A stretch of 11,167 nt of DNA, taken from assembly GCA_030049955.1 (NCBI GenBank), contig JASIJX010000590.1:1-11167 (forward strand), read 5' to 3'. Below, piece by piece: positions 1 to 6,242 of this stretch. How positions within the stretch are numbered: position 1 is the stretch's first letter; every line of letters begins with the position of its first letter. A program made the position numbers and the translations under genes. The notes beneath the pieces are model-generated. The model saw nothing but the letters and a program-made list of their open reading frames with translations. It did no database searches and was not told where the DNA came from. This stretch comes from Acidobacteriaceae bacterium (GTDB lineage: Bacteria; Acidobacteriota; Terriglobia; Terriglobales; Acidobacteriaceae).

Positions 1-1
1 T

Positions 2-175
2 AAAACCGCGCTGCAGTTAATCGATGATGCAGGGTTCTCAGTTACAGATTATCTGCCTATCATCGGTGGAAAGCTAAGCGGCATTTTTAGGCCAATGTGG
101 CAGTTAGGAGCAACTGTCATCCCGGGACTGCTGGCATTTCAGATGCTGTTTCGCGTGATTCCCAAGTCCAATTAA
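2..175 (+). CDS. C-terminal end of a probable SAM-dependent methyltransferase (partial)
   Basis: An open frame enters from the left edge and stops at TAA 173-175, leaving 57 residues. It contains LQLIDDAGFSVTDYLPIIGG, then a hydrophobic tail with PGLLAFQMLFRVIP. A helix, then 'AGF.V', then a strand and a hydrophobic 'LLAFQ' near the end is how many class I SAM-dependent methyltransferases of polysaccharide and lipid loci finish. The SAM-binding motifs would lie off the window, so the family call is an inference from the tail alone. It points toward the IS481 remnant and away from the minus-strand polysaccharide genes. The end looks natural, because no homology-like sequence continues past the stop. 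It could instead belong to another class of Rossmann-fold enzyme. Confidence 0.4.
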   Translation, partial: KTALQLIDDAGFSVTDYLPIIGGKLSGIFRPMWQLGATVIPGLLAFQMLFRVIPKSN

Positions 176-280
176 ATTGCAAAGTCGCTTCCTATCCAAA
201 TTGTCGTCGTTCCATTGGCGTTGCACGATCCAGCGATAGAGGCTCCCTCTATTTTGTCCTCAACGGTCAGGAGACCGCAA

Positions 281-1048
281 TCGCTCCGGCGCCAACAGGC
301 CGTGTTCCTCGAACAATTGGGGGCAGGAAAATCGTCTGCCCTCTTTCCGAGGCTGCCTCAGCTGCCTGGCATGAGTGTCGGTGGCGCGGTTGGGAGCGGC
401 GCATCTCCATGGGGCTGCGTCGGCATGTTAAAGCGTTGCGGGCCCGATGGCACACGCACGGGAATGGGGAACGGCATCGTCGGTCCGGGCATTTCAAAGC
501 TCCTTCATTTCGAAACTTGGTTCAAAAAAGAGGGCTCGCAGCTACACGGTCTCTGAACCGGCCCGGAAAGGCCGGCCTCCACACAACAGGACACGAGAAA
601 AACAGGGCGGTGCCGGCTGAAAGTTCCTCTACGTCGCCGTCGACGATCACTCGCGCATCGCCTATGTGGCCGTGATGCCGGGTGAAAAGTTCATTTCTGC
701 AGTGGAGTTTCTGCGCCAGGCCGTGTCTACTTCATTCGCCTCGGCATCGCCATACGCCGCGTGATGAACGACGACGGACGGACCTTGCTTTGTTCAGATC
801 GCTTCCGCGATACCTGCCGACGGTTCTAGATGCGGCACATGCGCACCCGCATCTGCACGCCCCGGAGGAACCGGAAAAGCCGAACGCTTCATCCTGACTG
901 CCATTCGCGAATGGGCCTACCACTGCCTCTACCAAAACTCGGAGAGGAAAAAACAACAACTGTTCGGCTGGATCCACGACTACATCTGGCACCGATCACA
1001 TACTAGCTCAATCAGTTGACGTCCATCAGCCGATCAGGCCTCTCTTGA
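281..1048 (+). pseudogene. Degraded IS481-family transposase
   Basis: Segments of one transposase are scattered over all three plus frames. The N-terminal helix-turn-helix region shows as SLRRQQAVFLEQLGAGKS (281-334), LSEAASAAW (343-369) and RWRGWERR (379-402). The linker shows as LVQKRGLAATRSLNRP (517-564). The integrase core runs as GAG, stop 618-620, KFLYVAVDDHSRIAYVAV (621-674). Then come YFIRLGIAIRRVMNDDG (728-778), stop 827-829, RHMRTRICTP, GKAERF and TAIREWAYHCLYQNSE (873 on), and LNQLTSISRSGLS with a stop at 1046-1048. The DDE residues are recognisable: D in VDDHSR, D in the MNDDG version of TDNG, and E in GKAERF. At least five frameshifts and two in-frame stops rule out activity. The order and the IS481-type ending make the family secure. 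The first 100 bases are less certain. I could not identify terminal inverted repeats. Confidence 0.85.
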
Positions 1049-1288
1049 AACACCACACCTCGATCCCGTTCCAGCTTGCCGAGCACCCGACGCCGGAAAT
1101 TCGAAGCATAGCCATCTAGGCCTTAAAATCACCCACGCTGGGCCCCGGATGAACACGACCAGCCGAAAGCTGTCACTTCCATCACGGACTCGTCTCTTGT
1201 ATTTGCTAAATCGTCAGATAATTCGGTTCGTCTGTGGATCTGATTCCAGATTGTACAAAGCGCGCCCTCTCGAAATAGATCCAAGCCC
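1049..1288. other. Non-coding gap, nothing recognised
   Basis: These 240 bases lie between the end of the transposase remnant and the stop codon of the family 2 glycosyltransferase. Short open frames exist on both strands but none resembles a known protein. I saw no convincing hairpin followed by a T-run to terminate the minus-strand genes. The stretch may contain the lost right end of the insertion sequence. Confidence 0.4.
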
Positions 1289-2197
1289 TTATCTTGCCAT
1301 AAACCTTGCAACTAACCTGAGGATTGGGCGAAGGTAGTACCTCCTGCGGAGCGGTCGAAGGTAATACCGGATTCTTCTCATCCTAAGCTCCACCGCCGCA
1401 AGCAGCGGATTCCTTCCACCAGTAATGACTTTCGCGCGGGTCGCATCCGCACTTGCGTCAGGCCCGTCGGAAACACCGCCCATTCGCATAATAGCCGTCT
1501 CAACCGGTATATAGGCGGCCTTGAGTCTGTCCTGCGCTCTTAGCAGAAGCTCATAATCAGCGGCACTGCCGAATGACTGGTCGTAGGTCCCCAGTCGTTC
1601 AAAGAGTCTGCGTCTGTGCATACTTCCCACGTGCGAGATGCGCATCCATCTCGAGAATTCCTTCCACTTCCAGGGCCGGCCGACGGTGCGCTCGAAGCCA
1701 GATTGATATACCAATCTGACCCTTGCACACAGATACTCTGCTTCGGGATTTTTTGCCGCCAGAGCCATGTAGGCGCTCACGCAACCCGGAAGCAACTGGT
1801 CGTCCGCTCCGAGAAAACAGATCCACTCGCCTCGGGCCTCGAGCAGGGCCTTATTCCACGCATCGTACAATCCGCGGTCCGGCTCACTCTTCCACAGCGC
1901 AATCTGGTTGTCGTATTGCCGAAGAATGTCAACGGTACCATCGACCGACCCGCCATCTATCACGATGTGCTCAATGTTGGGGTAGTCCTGACGTATGACG
2001 CTGTCCAGGCATTGCTGCAAATCGCGCCGTCCGTTGTAGACTGCGGTGATAACGGTGACCAGCGGGGCAAGTTCGCTGCCCTCCGCAACGATCCCTTTGA
2101 GCCGCTTTCCTCCGCAAGCGCGCAGTGCTGAGTCCCGCGCAAACGGCTGCTCCGAATTGTTTGCAATAGCAACCACGCATGGTATTTTAGCATTCAC
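1289..2197 (-). CDS. Family 2 glycosyltransferase, WcaE-like
   Basis: This 302-residue enzyme should transfer a sugar from a nucleotide donor to a lipid-linked glycan at the inner face of the cytoplasmic membrane. The GT-A domain begins near residue 46 with PLVTVITAVYNG. IDGGSVDGT (80-88) follows, then SEPDRGLYDAWNKA (104-117), which is characteristic of the WcaE / mycobacterial PGL-type branch. The metal-binding GADD sits at 130-133 and SAADYELLLR lies further down. The C-terminal tail is rich in Arg and aromatic residues and could sit against the membrane. The start is GTG at 2197, chosen because GGTGGA (2205-2210) lies seven bases upstream. The 45 residues before the domain are longer than usual, so the true start could be internal. 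It is the last gene of a minus-strand series, 67 bases after the neighbouring transferase. Donor and linkage cannot be read from sequence. Confidence 0.88.
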   Translation of the reverse strand: MNAKIPCVVAIANNSEQPFARDSALRACGGKRLKGIVAEGSELAPLVTVITAVYNGRRDLQQCLDSVIRQDYPNIEHIVIDGGSVDGTVDILRQYDNQIALWKSEPDRGLYDAWNKALLEARGEWICFLGADDQLLPGCVSAYMALAAKNPEAEYLCARVRLVYQSGFERTVGRPWKWKEFSRWMRISHVGSMHRRRLFERLGTYDQSFGSAADYELLLRAQDRLKAAYIPVETAIMRMGGVSDGPDASADATRAKVITGGRNPLLAAVELRMRRIRYYLRPLRRRYYLRPILRLVARFMAR

Positions 2198-2204
2198 CTA
2201 AATA

Positions 2205-2210
2205 TCCACC
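2205..2210 (-). promoter_or_regulatory. Ribosome binding site of the WcaE-like transferase
   Basis: On the minus strand GGTGGA precedes GTG 2197 with seven bases between. It supports the GTG start over the out-of-frame ATG at 2193. Confidence 0.55.
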
Positions 2211-2264
2211 ACGACTCCACTCGATCGCGAAGTCTCCCTTAGAGGTCTTCTGCCGATTCCTGCT

Positions 2265-3035
2265 TCATTCGGTCGAACGATATCGACTCCCAAGCAATCG
2301 TGTTCTCATTCCATGCAGCATCCTTTTACCTGCTATTCGCCAGGGGGTAAGCCGAAACTTGATATTATTCGTGGCGTGAACTCCCACTATTTCCGGCACC
2401 ATTGGAAGCATCGTCCAGGCACCGCCGCAAGCCATCAGGTTATGCGCAGCTCTCGCTAGCACATTCTCAAAACAGACTCCATGCGAATCATCCACTGTCT
2501 CGTGAAAAGGTATAAGATACTTTCGCAGGAAATCGACAGATCCCGCGAATGCGCGGCTGTCTGCCCATGTCAGATTTCGTTCGAGATTACATACGACCTC
2601 AAGCTCCGGATGTCGTTCCAAGAAATTGACTAACCGTTGAACATTGCGGAGATAGTATCGGCCAGAGGTTTTGATGAAGTGTCGCGACTGTTCTAAAAGG
2701 CGCGAATTGCGCAATGCGTAGTCGAGGCAGAACATCTCGCCATATCCCTTACCGCGCTCCCCTGGAAAATCTGGACAGACAAAGGAAAGTAACTCCACTG
2801 ATTTGTCAGAATTCATTCTCGCTAAATGTTCAAATTCAGAAAGGTCATAGCCCGAGTTCTCTACAAAAACAATCCGTTGGACACTGCGGTTCGATAGCCA
2901 ATTCAAGAATGATTCTCGATAGTCGGCGAGTCGAAGAGAAGTAGAAGTGCGCACTGTCATAGACATGTTCGCCCGGACCCGTATGGTTGCCGTAAGAACA
3001 ATAGTGGCGGCGTGTTTGACCTCACTCGGTTTCAT
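2265..3035 (-). CDS. Probable glycosyltransferase of an uncharacterised polysaccharide-locus family
   Basis: The 256-residue protein starts with a Rossmann-like strand, TIVLTATIRVRANM (11-24). It continues with LADYRESFLNWL (36-47), RIVFVENSGYDLSEF (54-68), PGERGKGYGE (91-100), HFIKTSGRYYLRN (119-131) and a HGVCFENVLA segment (185-194). I associate the pattern 'VLTATI, ENSGYDL, GKGYGE, IK.SGRYY' with poorly described proteins in LPS and capsule clusters that are thought to be GT-A-fold transferases. No experimental function is known to me. No transmembrane segment is evident. I chose ATG 3035 because GGAGAAG (3045-3051) lies nine bases upstream. An in-frame ATG at 3095 would add 20 basic residues but has no ribosome binding site. 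The gene lies between the flippase and the WcaE-like transferase on the same strand, which supports a role in building the same glycan. Confidence 0.72.
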   Translation of the reverse strand: MKPSEVKHAATIVLTATIRVRANMSMTVRTSTSLRLADYRESFLNWLSNRSVQRIVFVENSGYDLSEFEHLARMNSDKSVELLSFVCPDFPGERGKGYGEMFCLDYALRNSRLLEQSRHFIKTSGRYYLRNVQRLVNFLERHPELEVVCNLERNLTWADSRAFAGSVDFLRKYLIPFHETVDDSHGVCFENVLARAAHNLMACGGAWTMLPMVPEIVGVHATNNIKFRLTPWRIAGKRMLHGMRTRLLGSRYRSTE

Positions 3036-3044
3036 TCGATACTG

Positions 3045-3051
3045 CTTCTCC
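3045..3051 (-). promoter_or_regulatory. Ribosome binding site deciding the start at 3035
   Basis: GGAGAAG on the minus strand is a strong Shine-Dalgarno match, nine bases before ATG 3035. It argues against the longer reading from 3095. Confidence 0.6.
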
Positions 3052-3155
3052 AGTCCAGATTTGCCGGCCCGCGCTTTTCCTTTAAATCTGATCATGGGCC
3101 GGTTAAAAAAGCAAAGTGTGAGGGCGAAGATCTCATACTTTGAAAATGCAGCGAC

Positions 3156-4541
3156 TCACAGCAGTTCCGAGCCAGCGACGTTGCCGACTTCCCCCGACTG
3201 TGAACCCGTGAGAACGCTCCGAATATACCAGATGCTTGGAATAAGTATGAAAACGCCTTGAGAAATCACCGATCCAAAAACAACTCCGGAAACTCCAATC
3301 AATTTGGTCAACCAAATTGATAATGTAAGATTCGCAACAGCCATGATTGACCACGATACTGCCTGAAAGCGAAGCAAACTCATGCCGTTCATCATCGCCG
3401 AGATCGGCCCGACTAGGGAGTTGGTAATGCAGTAGGCTGCGAGAGCGATCAGCAACAGGTGTGTAGGCTCTAGGCCCCTACCCACCCATAAACGAATGAT
3501 TAAACGAGCCGAAACAAAGAGAACAAGCGCCGCAATAACGCCAATAAGCCCGTTCAGAGAAACTGATCTACGGTAGGTTGCTCGAATCCAAGCATAATCC
3601 CCGCCTGCCACCGCCTCACCATAAGCCGGCCATAATGCCAGCATGAAAAAGCCCAGAAAGATGGGGACACTTTGGAATATGCGAAGCGCCACAGAATATG
3701 AAGCAACGGCTTCCGGCCCCAAAATCCTCGCGATTACTATATTGTCTGATTGGTAGCCGACCGCCATTGCAATTTGAAGCACAAAAAACAGGGTTCCTGC
3801 TTTTAGAATTTGCTTTGAAAACTTTCGGGAGACGCAAGCCAGACTTGGTCGGAGATTAGGCTGCCGACAAAAAATGAAGATGCAATTTGCCAGCAATGAG
3901 ATAGATGGTCCACCTGCGACAGAAAGAACAAGCCAGGGCAGGCCAAGTTTGGCACGTATGGCCAAGCACAGTCCTACAAACCCCACTGTTGTACCGAGGA
4001 TCGACCATATTCCGTTAAGATATCCTTTCTGAAGTGCAAGCTGAATACGCTGCGCGACACCGAGTGGGAGTGCAACTGCAAAGCATGCAAAAAATATGAA
4101 GGTGGTGGGACCTGCCTCTCGAACGGCAGTAGGTGAGTGCAATTTGAAGATGCTCGACCAATGTATATATTGATACGAAACTAAGAATAGCGCACAGAAA
4201 AATAGCGACAATATCGAAAGCGCGAAGAATCCACTTGAAATTGCCTCTTGGATGGATTTGGAATCACGCCTCCCGTAAGCTTCGGCTATAGCATTCAGGA
4301 GGCCGTTCCCAATACCAAAATCAGCAAAATTCAGGATATTGATCAGCGAAAATATCGTCATCCACAGCCCAAACCGCTCGGCACCCAAATAGTGAATTGT
4401 GAGTCGAATGGTTATCAAAGAGATGCCTAGCTGAAACACGCGGGCGATAGCAGATGATGCTCCAGATTGCACTGCTCGAAGAATTCTTTCTGATCTGGAA
4501 TACTTAACATTATCGCGAGCGTCATCGTTTCTTCGGATCAT
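3156..4541 (-). CDS. Wzx-type oligosaccharide flippase (MOP superfamily)
   Basis: This integral membrane protein should flip undecaprenyl-diphosphate-linked oligosaccharides from the cytoplasmic to the periplasmic face. From the chosen start it has 461 residues, normal for Wzx. It shows repeated hydrophobic segments of about 20 residues spread evenly over the length, in keeping with 12-14 helices. The first helix region is SAIARVFQLGISLITIRLTI. A family-typical motif follows at 72-91, FADFGIGNGLLNAIAEAYGR. Charged loops such as YGRRDSKSIQ and ATYRRS separate helices. The frame is open further upstream to ATG 4718. That would add 59 polar residues unlike the family and overlap the Wzz stump, so I prefer ATG 4541, though neither start has a clear ribosome binding site. 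It lies 120 bases upstream of the next transferase gene on the same strand. The frame is intact, unlike its upstream neighbours. Confidence 0.88.
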   Translation of the reverse strand: MIRRNDDARDNVKYSRSERILRAVQSGASSAIARVFQLGISLITIRLTIHYLGAERFGLWMTIFSLINILNFADFGIGNGLLNAIAEAYGRRDSKSIQEAISSGFFALSILSLFFCALFLVSYQYIHWSSIFKLHSPTAVREAGPTTFIFFACFAVALPLGVAQRIQLALQKGYLNGIWSILGTTVGFVGLCLAIRAKLGLPWLVLSVAGGPSISLLANCIFIFCRQPNLRPSLACVSRKFSKQILKAGTLFFVLQIAMAVGYQSDNIVIARILGPEAVASYSVALRIFQSVPIFLGFFMLALWPAYGEAVAGGDYAWIRATYRRSVSLNGLIGVIAALVLFVSARLIIRLWVGRGLEPTHLLLIALAAYCITNSLVGPISAMMNGMSLLRFQAVSWSIMAVANLTLSIWLTKLIGVSGVVFGSVISQGVFILIPSIWYIRSVLTGSQSGEVGNVAGSELL

Positions 4542-4695
4542 GAGCGCGCGAATGATACCGAAGCTCCGGGGCAGATCCCCGTGCTGAGACGACCGAACAG
4601 GACACTCCTCGCCGTTCGCCGCAGATTCAGTTGTTACGGCCCTGTGGGATGAAGGCTGGTCCAATGGAGCCTCGCGCATACGTCGCGGATCCGAA

Positions 4696-5007
4696 CTACC
4701 GCGTGAGAGCGAGCGCATCGCGCAGTAGATGGAGCTTTAACGCAGTCTCGGAATCGCCTTTCCAACGCCAGGTAGCAGCCTGTAGAAAAGCAGCAAAAAT
4801 TCCGACAATGAGCCTGAATGCAGTGGATCCAATAACGATCAGGCCGCGCTGAGGGAAGGATTTCTCGTCGGGTGGGATGCCTGGATCGACGACCTGAATG
4901 AGTGCACCATCCTTCGCTTCGTTGAGCTTAGCCAGTTCGAACTGGCGCGCGAGAACCTCGAAGATAGTTTCGGAGTCAGTAGCGGCCATTGTTTCCTGTC
5001 GGATCAA
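4696..5007 (-). pseudogene. 3' remnant of a Wzz/GNVR chain-length determinant
   Basis: The readable part is ETIFEVLARQFELAKLNEAK, then DGALIQVVDPGIPPDEKSFP, then a hydrophobic helix (RGLIVIGSTAFRLIVGIF) and a basic tail. This is the C-terminal signature of Wzz/GNVR proteins. Those are inner-membrane, periplasm-spanning proteins that set the length of polysaccharides made by Wzy-dependent pathways. The piece holds the end of the coiled periplasmic domain, the 'VVDP..PP' loop and the second membrane helix. The N-terminal helix and most of the coiled region, several hundred residues in intact proteins, are missing. The frame is closed by a stop at 5026-5028 just upstream. The coordinates given use a TTG at 5007 that is unlikely to be a real start. 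It directly precedes the flippase, a usual place for wzz. A short functional protein is possible but unlikely. Confidence 0.75.
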
Positions 5008-5020
5008 GCAGCTGAAAAAA

Positions 5021-5239
5021 TCAACTTATCTGCATTTTACACATGCGGATTCCGGAAATTCCGGCCTTGAAATTCCAGCAATTCTGGCACACCTGGTTGA
5101 GTTGCACAAGCTCACCCTCCGGATTGAGGGAACTGGTGCGTAGGGAAGGTCCATCGAGAGGGATCAGGCAGCCGCGTTCGAGGATGCGATCTAGGATCGC
5201 GGCTGCGAGGTCCGAATCGTCGTCCACCCGAAACTCCAC
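5021..5239 (-). other. Unassigned coding-like stretch
   Basis: On the minus strand a 72-codon frame reads FRVDDDSDLAAAILDRILER, followed by GCLIPLDGPSLRTSSLNPEG. The first 45 residues have amino-acid use like a real protein. The last part, NCWNFKAGISGIRMCKM, does not. The frame seems to extend a little upstream of GTG 5239. I do not recognise the family. It ends just upstream of the Wzz stump but does not look like the missing part of Wzz. It may be another gene fragment left by deletions, or chance. Confidence 0.25.
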
Positions 5240-5386
5240 CCCGATCGAAACTCGGGCCGAGTCCCAACATATCGCCCGCCCGCTCGGTTGGAAAATCTGG
5301 CAGAAAAAAAGCGCCTTCTTGGTTCATTTTCCGGCTTTGCCGACTTATACGTCCTTTGCCATCAACAGATCTGTATCACGAAAATT

Positions 5387-5429
5387 CCATGCATGGAGGG
5401 GGTCGTCGGCTCGATCCCGGCCAAGTCCA
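5387..5429 (+). other. tRNA-Ala-like 3' fragment (possible attachment-site or tRNA remnant)
   Basis: Positions 5395-5429 read like the 3' half of tRNA-Ala. There is a GGAGG anticodon-stem half (5395-5399) and a five-base variable loop GGGTC (5400-5404). A full T arm follows, with GTCGG (5405-5409) pairing CCGGC (5417-5421) through four Watson-Crick pairs and one G-T pair around the loop CTCGATC. Last come an acceptor half CAAGTCC (5422-5428) and discriminator A at 5429. The next bases are GCG, not CCA. The preceding CATGCAT could be a damaged anticodon loop. No D arm at normal spacing is present upstream, so it is not a functional tRNA. Such 3' pieces are commonly left by integrases that recombine in tRNA genes. 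Chance similarity cannot be excluded. Confidence 0.45.
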
Positions 5430-5461
5430 GCGTAAAGTCCTGCAACGAGCGACTCGTACCC

Positions 5462-5482
5462 CTCCACCCTAAACAGGTGGAG
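5462..5482. repeat. Perfect 7-bp inverted repeat with 7-base loop
   Basis: CTCCACC (5462-5468) and GGTGGAG (5476-5482) flank the loop CTAAACA, and AATTTT follows at 5486-5491. It could form a short hairpin 33 bases after the tRNA-like fragment. The T-run is short and offset, so a terminator is only one option. Confidence 0.35.
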
Positions 5483-5642
5483 TCCAATTTTGCAAAATCA
5501 CCCACAAATGGTTGGGATTTGGAGACATGGCTGGTTGGAAATTCGGATTGGTACCTACATGTAGGCCGTTTGCCAACTTTCAGGAGGTATACGCGGATCG
5601 CGCAAGGCACCCAGCGTCCCTAAGACAGGATTGAGCCGAGAA

Positions 5643-6008
5643 TCACCGGAGATTTCCGACGGCAGGAAGCAGGTATTCGCTGAGCGTAGAAAACTTCTCG
5701 GGGTGCCAGATGTCATTGGCGTCGCAGAAAGCTTTGAACTCTCCTTCGCACGAAATCGCCTTTTCGAATTTCTTTGTTGGCCGAAGCCGGGTTGTGTTGC
5801 GAATTATTCGGACCGGAAAACAACATTTCTTGGAAAATACATCCCAAAGGGCTAATGTTCCGTTGGCCGAGCCAGCAAGGTAAACAACTAACTCGCACGG
5901 CTGGAAAACCTGCAGGCGGAGGCTATCCAGAAGTTCCGGTAAGTACTTCTGGAAATCCAACGTGCACTAAGCGACAGATACTGCACAGAGCGACCGATTA
6001 TAGGTCAT
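5643..6008 (-). pseudogene. N-terminal remnant of a family 2 glycosyltransferase
   Basis: From ATG 6008 the reading is MTYNRSLCAVSVA, an amber stop at codon 14 (5969-5967), then CTLDFQKYLPELLDSLRLQ and PCELVVYLAGSANGT. ISCEGEFKAFCDANDIWHPE follows, and the frame ends at 5643. Intact relatives read close to VSVALCTYNG, LVVYDDGSTDGT and AFCDADDIWHP. The stop therefore replaces a leucine codon, the nucleotide-binding DDG has become LAG (44-46), and the DxD-type DADD has become DAND. About 120 of an expected 300 residues remain. The 3' part is missing. A GGAGG lies 13 bases before the ATG. The gene was probably once the first transferase of the minus-strand series. Three independent lesions make an active product very unlikely. 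Confidence 0.75.
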
Positions 6009-6242
6009 TTGTGCAAATTACCCTCCACTCGACCGAAAGCGGAAGTTGACCCTATGAGAAGGTCTTCAGCCCGTGCCAGCTTGTGCTCGCAGAGATGATG
6101 TGCAGTAATGCATCAATGAATGCACAGTCTTCATTTCTTGCAAAAATGGCAATTGCAGAAACGAGAAAGTATTGCGATGGCACTTTGACGCGCGGTCTAT
6201 TTTAGCAGGCTCTATTATAATCGGGACACCGAGGCCGTATCG
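6009..6242. other. Divergent spacer before the WbaZ-like gene
   Basis: This 234-base stretch separates the dead family 2 transferase from the plus-strand WbaZ-like gene. It has no gene. It contains a TGTGCA/TGCACA inverted repeat (6099-6104 and 6121-6126) with an ATGCAT inside, and a TATAAT at 6216-6221. Confidence 0.45.
6216..6221 (+). promoter_or_regulatory. Possible -10 element of the WbaZ-like gene
   Basis: TATAAT is a perfect consensus -10 ending 21 bases before ATG 6243. The nearest TTGACG (6185-6190) is 25 bases away, too far for a standard -35, so this rests on the -10 alone. Confidence 0.28.

Noticed and set aside
97..675. Plus-strand open frame of 192 codons
   Set aside because: It crosses the end of the first partial gene, and its recognisable pieces belong to the frameshifted transposase. 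It is not a gene of its own.
5047..5085. Cluster of ATTCC / TTCCGGAA short repeats
   Set aside because: The repeats are short and irregular, and there is no spacer pattern that would suggest an array.
5043..5435. Plus-strand open frame of 130 codons
   Set aside because: Its composition is Ser/Arg-rich and not protein-like, it runs over the tRNA-like fragment, and no start signal is seen.
5554..5565. CCTACATGTAGG perfect palindrome
   Set aside because: A 12-base palindrome is expected a few times by chance in 11 kb, and nothing nearby gives it a role.
5362..5610. Minus-strand open frame containing LDLAGIEPTTPSM
   Set aside because: That phrase is the kind of false translation produced by the reverse strand of tRNA genes. 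It supports the tRNA-like fragment instead of a protein.
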